Below, one piece after another: positions 4,537 to 6,764 of a stretch of DNA of 6,764 nt. The stretch is taken from positions 1 through 6,764 of the forward strand of contig JACOTV010000034.1 in assembly GCA_016178125.1 (NCBI GenBank), given 5' to 3'. The stretch comes from Candidatus Microgenomates bacterium. GTDB lineage: Bacteria > Patescibacteriota > Microgenomatia > UBA1406 > GWC2-37-13. Each line of letters begins with the position of its first letter. Within the stretch, counting starts at the first letter, position 1. The notes beneath the pieces are model-generated. The model was not told the origin of the DNA and ran no database searches. It saw nothing but the letters and a program-made list of their open reading frames with translations. The translations under genes were made by a program, and so were the position numbers.

Positions 4537-6417
4537 ATGTACTCTACAGCCCCAAGGACAAAAGCAACTATTGAAGCATTATGGAGACTTGAGAAGATAA
4601 TTCTTGAAACTCTGGATTTTAAAGATGTTGCTACAAAAATAGTAAATGGATTGCTTAAAGAACTCGGTTATTTGGATCTTGGATATCGCATAATTGTTCT
4701 GACGCTTATTGACAAAGAGAGGAATGTCCTTCGTAGAATTGCCCTGTCGCAGACGAATGAGGCAGAGAGCGCGCAAAATGTTTCAGCTATTCCGTTTCAC
4801 CAGATCGAAATTCCGCTGGACAGTAAGGATAATCTTCTTATAAAGTGCATCCGCGACAAACGTCCGTATTCGACGCGTAACTGGGTTGATCTCTTTGCAC
4901 CTATCCTCACCTCTGATCAGGCAAACTCAAATCAGGTAGCCGCTGGTATAAAGACGAGCATGGTCTACCCAGTGATAGTACATGATGAAGTAATCGGTGT
5001 AGTCATCTTTAGTCTGAATAAGCTAGAGGGAGAAGTGACTGATGATGAGCGAGATCTAATTCGTGGATTCACCGATATTATCGGTCTTGCGGTACAGAAT
5101 GCTCGATTATATGGTGCTCTTTCGGAGCAAGCAGACAAACTGAAAGTAATAAATACTGACATCTACAAAAAGAATGCACAGCTTGCCGAGGTAAATCGTC
5201 TTCTGACGCTGCTTCGGAGTATCGACGAGATCGTTCTTTCCTCGGTGACCGACATTAAGCAAAATGCCCAGCAAGTGACCCGCCTAGTCGTTACTGCAAC
5301 GGGGGTGGTAGCGATTGGCGTTTTGCTATTTGACGACGAGAAAGAGAATCTCAAAAGTCTAGCATTTAGTGTGCTCGGGGAGATCGCGTTCACCCAGCTT
5401 CCCATAGGCCAACTTCTCGACACAATTTCGGTACCCATTACCGACTCTAACAACTTGATGATCCAGTCGGTTATGGACCGTTCCAATAAGATAACTACGC
5501 AACTCCACGACTTGATTCCTGCTGAGATTTTTGAGTCTCTCTTGCATCACCCCGAAGCAATCAGCATTAAGACCTGCGATGTGCATCCGCTGATCGTCCG
5601 TAACGAAGTGATTGGCGTCATGGTGGTTATGCATAACGAGCTCCCCGACGATATTTCGAGCTTTAAAAAAGATCTTATGGTTCGGCTTTCGGGGGTGATT
5701 GGGATTGCGCTCGACAACGGGCTTTTGTATCACGGTGTGCAAAAGGCAAATCAGCGGCTTAAGGAACTCGATCGGCTCAAAGACGATTTCGTTTCGGTGG
5801 CGTCGCACGAACTGCGTACGCCCATGACCGCGATCCGTTCGTATTTGTGGATGGCCATAAAAGGCCGCGGAGGCGAACTTACTGAGAAGCAAAAGTACTA
5901 CTTAGGCCGGGCATATACTTCAACCGTGCGTCTTATTAATCTAGTGAACGACATGCTCAATATTTCGCGTATCGAATCAGGGCGCATTTCGGTGAACATA
6001 CAGAAAGTCGAACTCGTTGATCTGGTAGAAAGCGTACTCACCGAGTTTAAGGCTCGCGCCGACGAATTGGGTCTGACCATAACGTTAAAAAAGCGCACGC
6101 TTCCTCCGGTTTTGGCAGATACGGGAACGGGGATAAGCGAACAAGATCAACAGCATCTGTTTCAGAAATTTGGATTTATCGGGACGTCTTACAAGGTGAA
6201 CAAGTCAGATTCACAAGGGACTGGTTTGGGGCTTTATATCAGTAAATCAATAGTGGATATCCATAAGGGAACGTTGACCGTGTACTCTGAGGGGATGGGG
6301 AAGGGATCAGCCTTTAGCTTCAGTCTGAAAATATACAATGATCAAGATTTCGCCCAGTTTCAAAAAGAATTTGGCGAGCAGAAGAATGGCCTCGGAGTTA
6401 TCCATGTAGATGTATGA
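4537..6417 (+). CDS. Cytosolic GAF-GAF sensor histidine kinase lacking the N-box
   Basis: The 626-residue protein has no membrane segment. Its domains in order are a first GAF domain (about 10-192), a helical linker (193-225), a second GAF domain (about 210-398), a helical linker, a HisKA dimerisation domain (about 413-482) and a C-terminal HATPase_c part. The phosphoacceptor is H424 in SHELRTP. The HisKA helix 2 ends in NISRIESG (475-482). G1 is DTGTGI (528-533) and G2 is GTGLGL (561-566), followed by YISKSIVDIHKGTL and the SEGMGKGSAFSFSL end. The two GAF domains resemble each other at their ends (142-192 and 348-398), suggesting duplication. LPPVLAD, which normally precedes the N-box helix, is fused directly to DTGTGI at D528. 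About 45-50 residues, including the Asn/Mg-ATP N-box, are therefore missing in frame. ATP binding should be impaired unless this is an assembly error. Its TGA overlaps the pseudopilin ATG. No response regulator is in view. Confidence 0.93.
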   Translation: MYSTAPRTKATIEALWRLEKIILETLDFKDVATKIVNGLLKELGYLDLGYRIIVLTLIDKERNVLRRIALSQTNEAESAQNVSAIPFHQIEIPLDSKDNLLIKCIRDKRPYSTRNWVDLFAPILTSDQANSNQVAAGIKTSMVYPVIVHDEVIGVVIFSLNKLEGEVTDDERDLIRGFTDIIGLAVQNARLYGALSEQADKLKVINTDIYKKNAQLAEVNRLLTLLRSIDEIVLSSVTDIKQNAQQVTRLVVTATGVVAIGVLLFDDEKENLKSLAFSVLGEIAFTQLPIGQLLDTISVPITDSNNLMIQSVMDRSNKITTQLHDLIPAEIFESLLHHPEAISIKTCDVHPLIVRNEVIGVMVVMHNELPDDISSFKKDLMVRLSGVIGIALDNGLLYHGVQKANQRLKELDRLKDDFVSVASHELRTPMTAIRSYLWMAIKGRGGELTEKQKYYLGRAYTSTVRLINLVNDMLNISRIESGRISVNIQKVELVDLVESVLTEFKARADELGLTITLKKRTLPPVLADTGTGISEQDQQHLFQKFGFIGTSYKVNKSDSQGTGLGLYISKSIVDIHKGTLTVYSEGMGKGSAFSFSLKIYNDQDFAQFQKEFGEQKNGLGVIHVDV

Positions 6418-6764
6418 ACACTGCAAAGCAATCTCATAATCGGTCAAGAGCAGGATGGACATATATCGAACTCATTTTGGCATTGGCAATAGTGGGGGTG
6501 CTGATAGGCCTCACTACCATGAACTTATTAACAGCCAAAAGTAAGTCTTCACAAAGCACGACGGTCGACTCACTTGCCTCAGACATGGCGCTTCAACAGA
6601 CCCGCGCGATGAGCGGTGACACGTCGGCTGCGGGCACAAAAAGCGCGTACGGCATCTATTTTCAGTCAGACAGATATGTATTGTTTAAGGGGAATGCCTA
6701 CTCGGCGGCCGATACTGAGAATTTCACCATTCCGCTAACGTCGGTTTCATTTTCTTCGATTGGA
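6414..6764 (+). CDS. Type IV pseudopilin, GspH/FimT-like (partial at right edge)
   Basis: The frame is open from ATG 6414 to the window edge (117 codons). A short basic leader ends in RSRAG, followed by WTYIELILALAIVGVLIGL. This is the class III prepilin signal: cleavage is expected after G14, the mature protein would start with W rather than the usual F, and Glu is at mature position 5. One hydrophobic helix follows. The downstream part LASDMALQQTRAM and YGIYFQSDRYVLFKGNAYS fits minor pseudopilins of the GspH/FimT type, which prime or tip type IV pili and type II secretion-like filaments. The start overlaps the kinase stop as ATGA with no Shine-Dalgarno sequence, so translation is probably coupled to the kinase. 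A pilin operon may continue beyond the window. Confidence 0.87.
   Translation, partial: MNTAKQSHNRSRAGWTYIELILALAIVGVLIGLTTMNLLTAKSKSSQSTTVDSLASDMALQQTRAMSGDTSAAGTKSAYGIYFQSDRYVLFKGNAYSAADTENFTIPLTSVSFSSIG

Noticed and set aside
5163..5486. A 107-codon minus-strand frame within the kinase gene.
   Set aside because: Antisense shadow of the GAF2 coding region; its serine- and arginine-rich translation is typical of a reverse frame.
5359..5892. A 177-codon open frame on the minus strand inside the kinase gene.
   Set aside because: It lies wholly antisense to the well-supported GAF2-HisKA region, has no promoter of the local type, and its sequence resembles no domain. It is a shadow frame.

Overview
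The window reads like a bacterial chromosome segment, most plausibly from the Candidate Phyla Radiation (Patescibacteria). This is inferred from gene style and not from a marker gene. The pointers are short monocistronic genes with no Shine-Dalgarno sequence, -10 boxes lying almost on top of start codons, several proteins with no recognisable family, a soluble multi-GAF histidine kinase and a type IV pseudopilin. TAA, TAG and TGA all serve as stops, so there is no sign of UGA recoding. No rRNA, tRNA, CRISPR array or mobile element is visible.

Layout. Bases 3-212 are the 3' end of an unrecognised gene. Bases 258-1208 (+) encode a 316-residue unknown protein with hydrophobic segments. Bases 1224-2303 (-) encode a 359-residue protein that I read as a very divergent YrdC/Sua5-like protein. 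It is divergent from a small exported or membrane protein at 2343-2708 (+), with only 39 bp between the start codons. A class I SAM-dependent methyltransferase starting with GTG follows at 2843-4015 (+). It converges on a GlcG/HbpS-type protein of the PF03928 fold at 4028-4429 (-). That gene is divergent from a 626-residue GAF-GAF histidine kinase at 4537-6417 (+). The kinase stop overlaps the start of a GspH/FimT-like pseudopilin (6414 to the right edge) in an ATGA arrangement.

How the genes may work together. Every gene from 258 to 4537 appears to have its own promoter, so the left two thirds looks like a row of independent genes on alternating strands. The right third is more suggestive. 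A GlcG/HbpS-like small-molecule or haem-binding protein lies head to head with a sensor kinase, and the kinase is translationally coupled to a pilin-like gene. No response regulator is in view.

The most notable observation is that the kinase ATPase domain lacks its N-box. The sequence runs directly from the usual pre-N-box segment (LPPVLAD) into the G1 box (DTGTGI), so roughly 45-50 residues are missing in frame. Other points are a recurrent -10/N5/start-codon pattern pointing to leaderless mRNAs, a textbook TTGACA-N17-TATAAT promoter overlapping the start codon of the divergent gene, and nested palindromes in the methyltransferase promoter.
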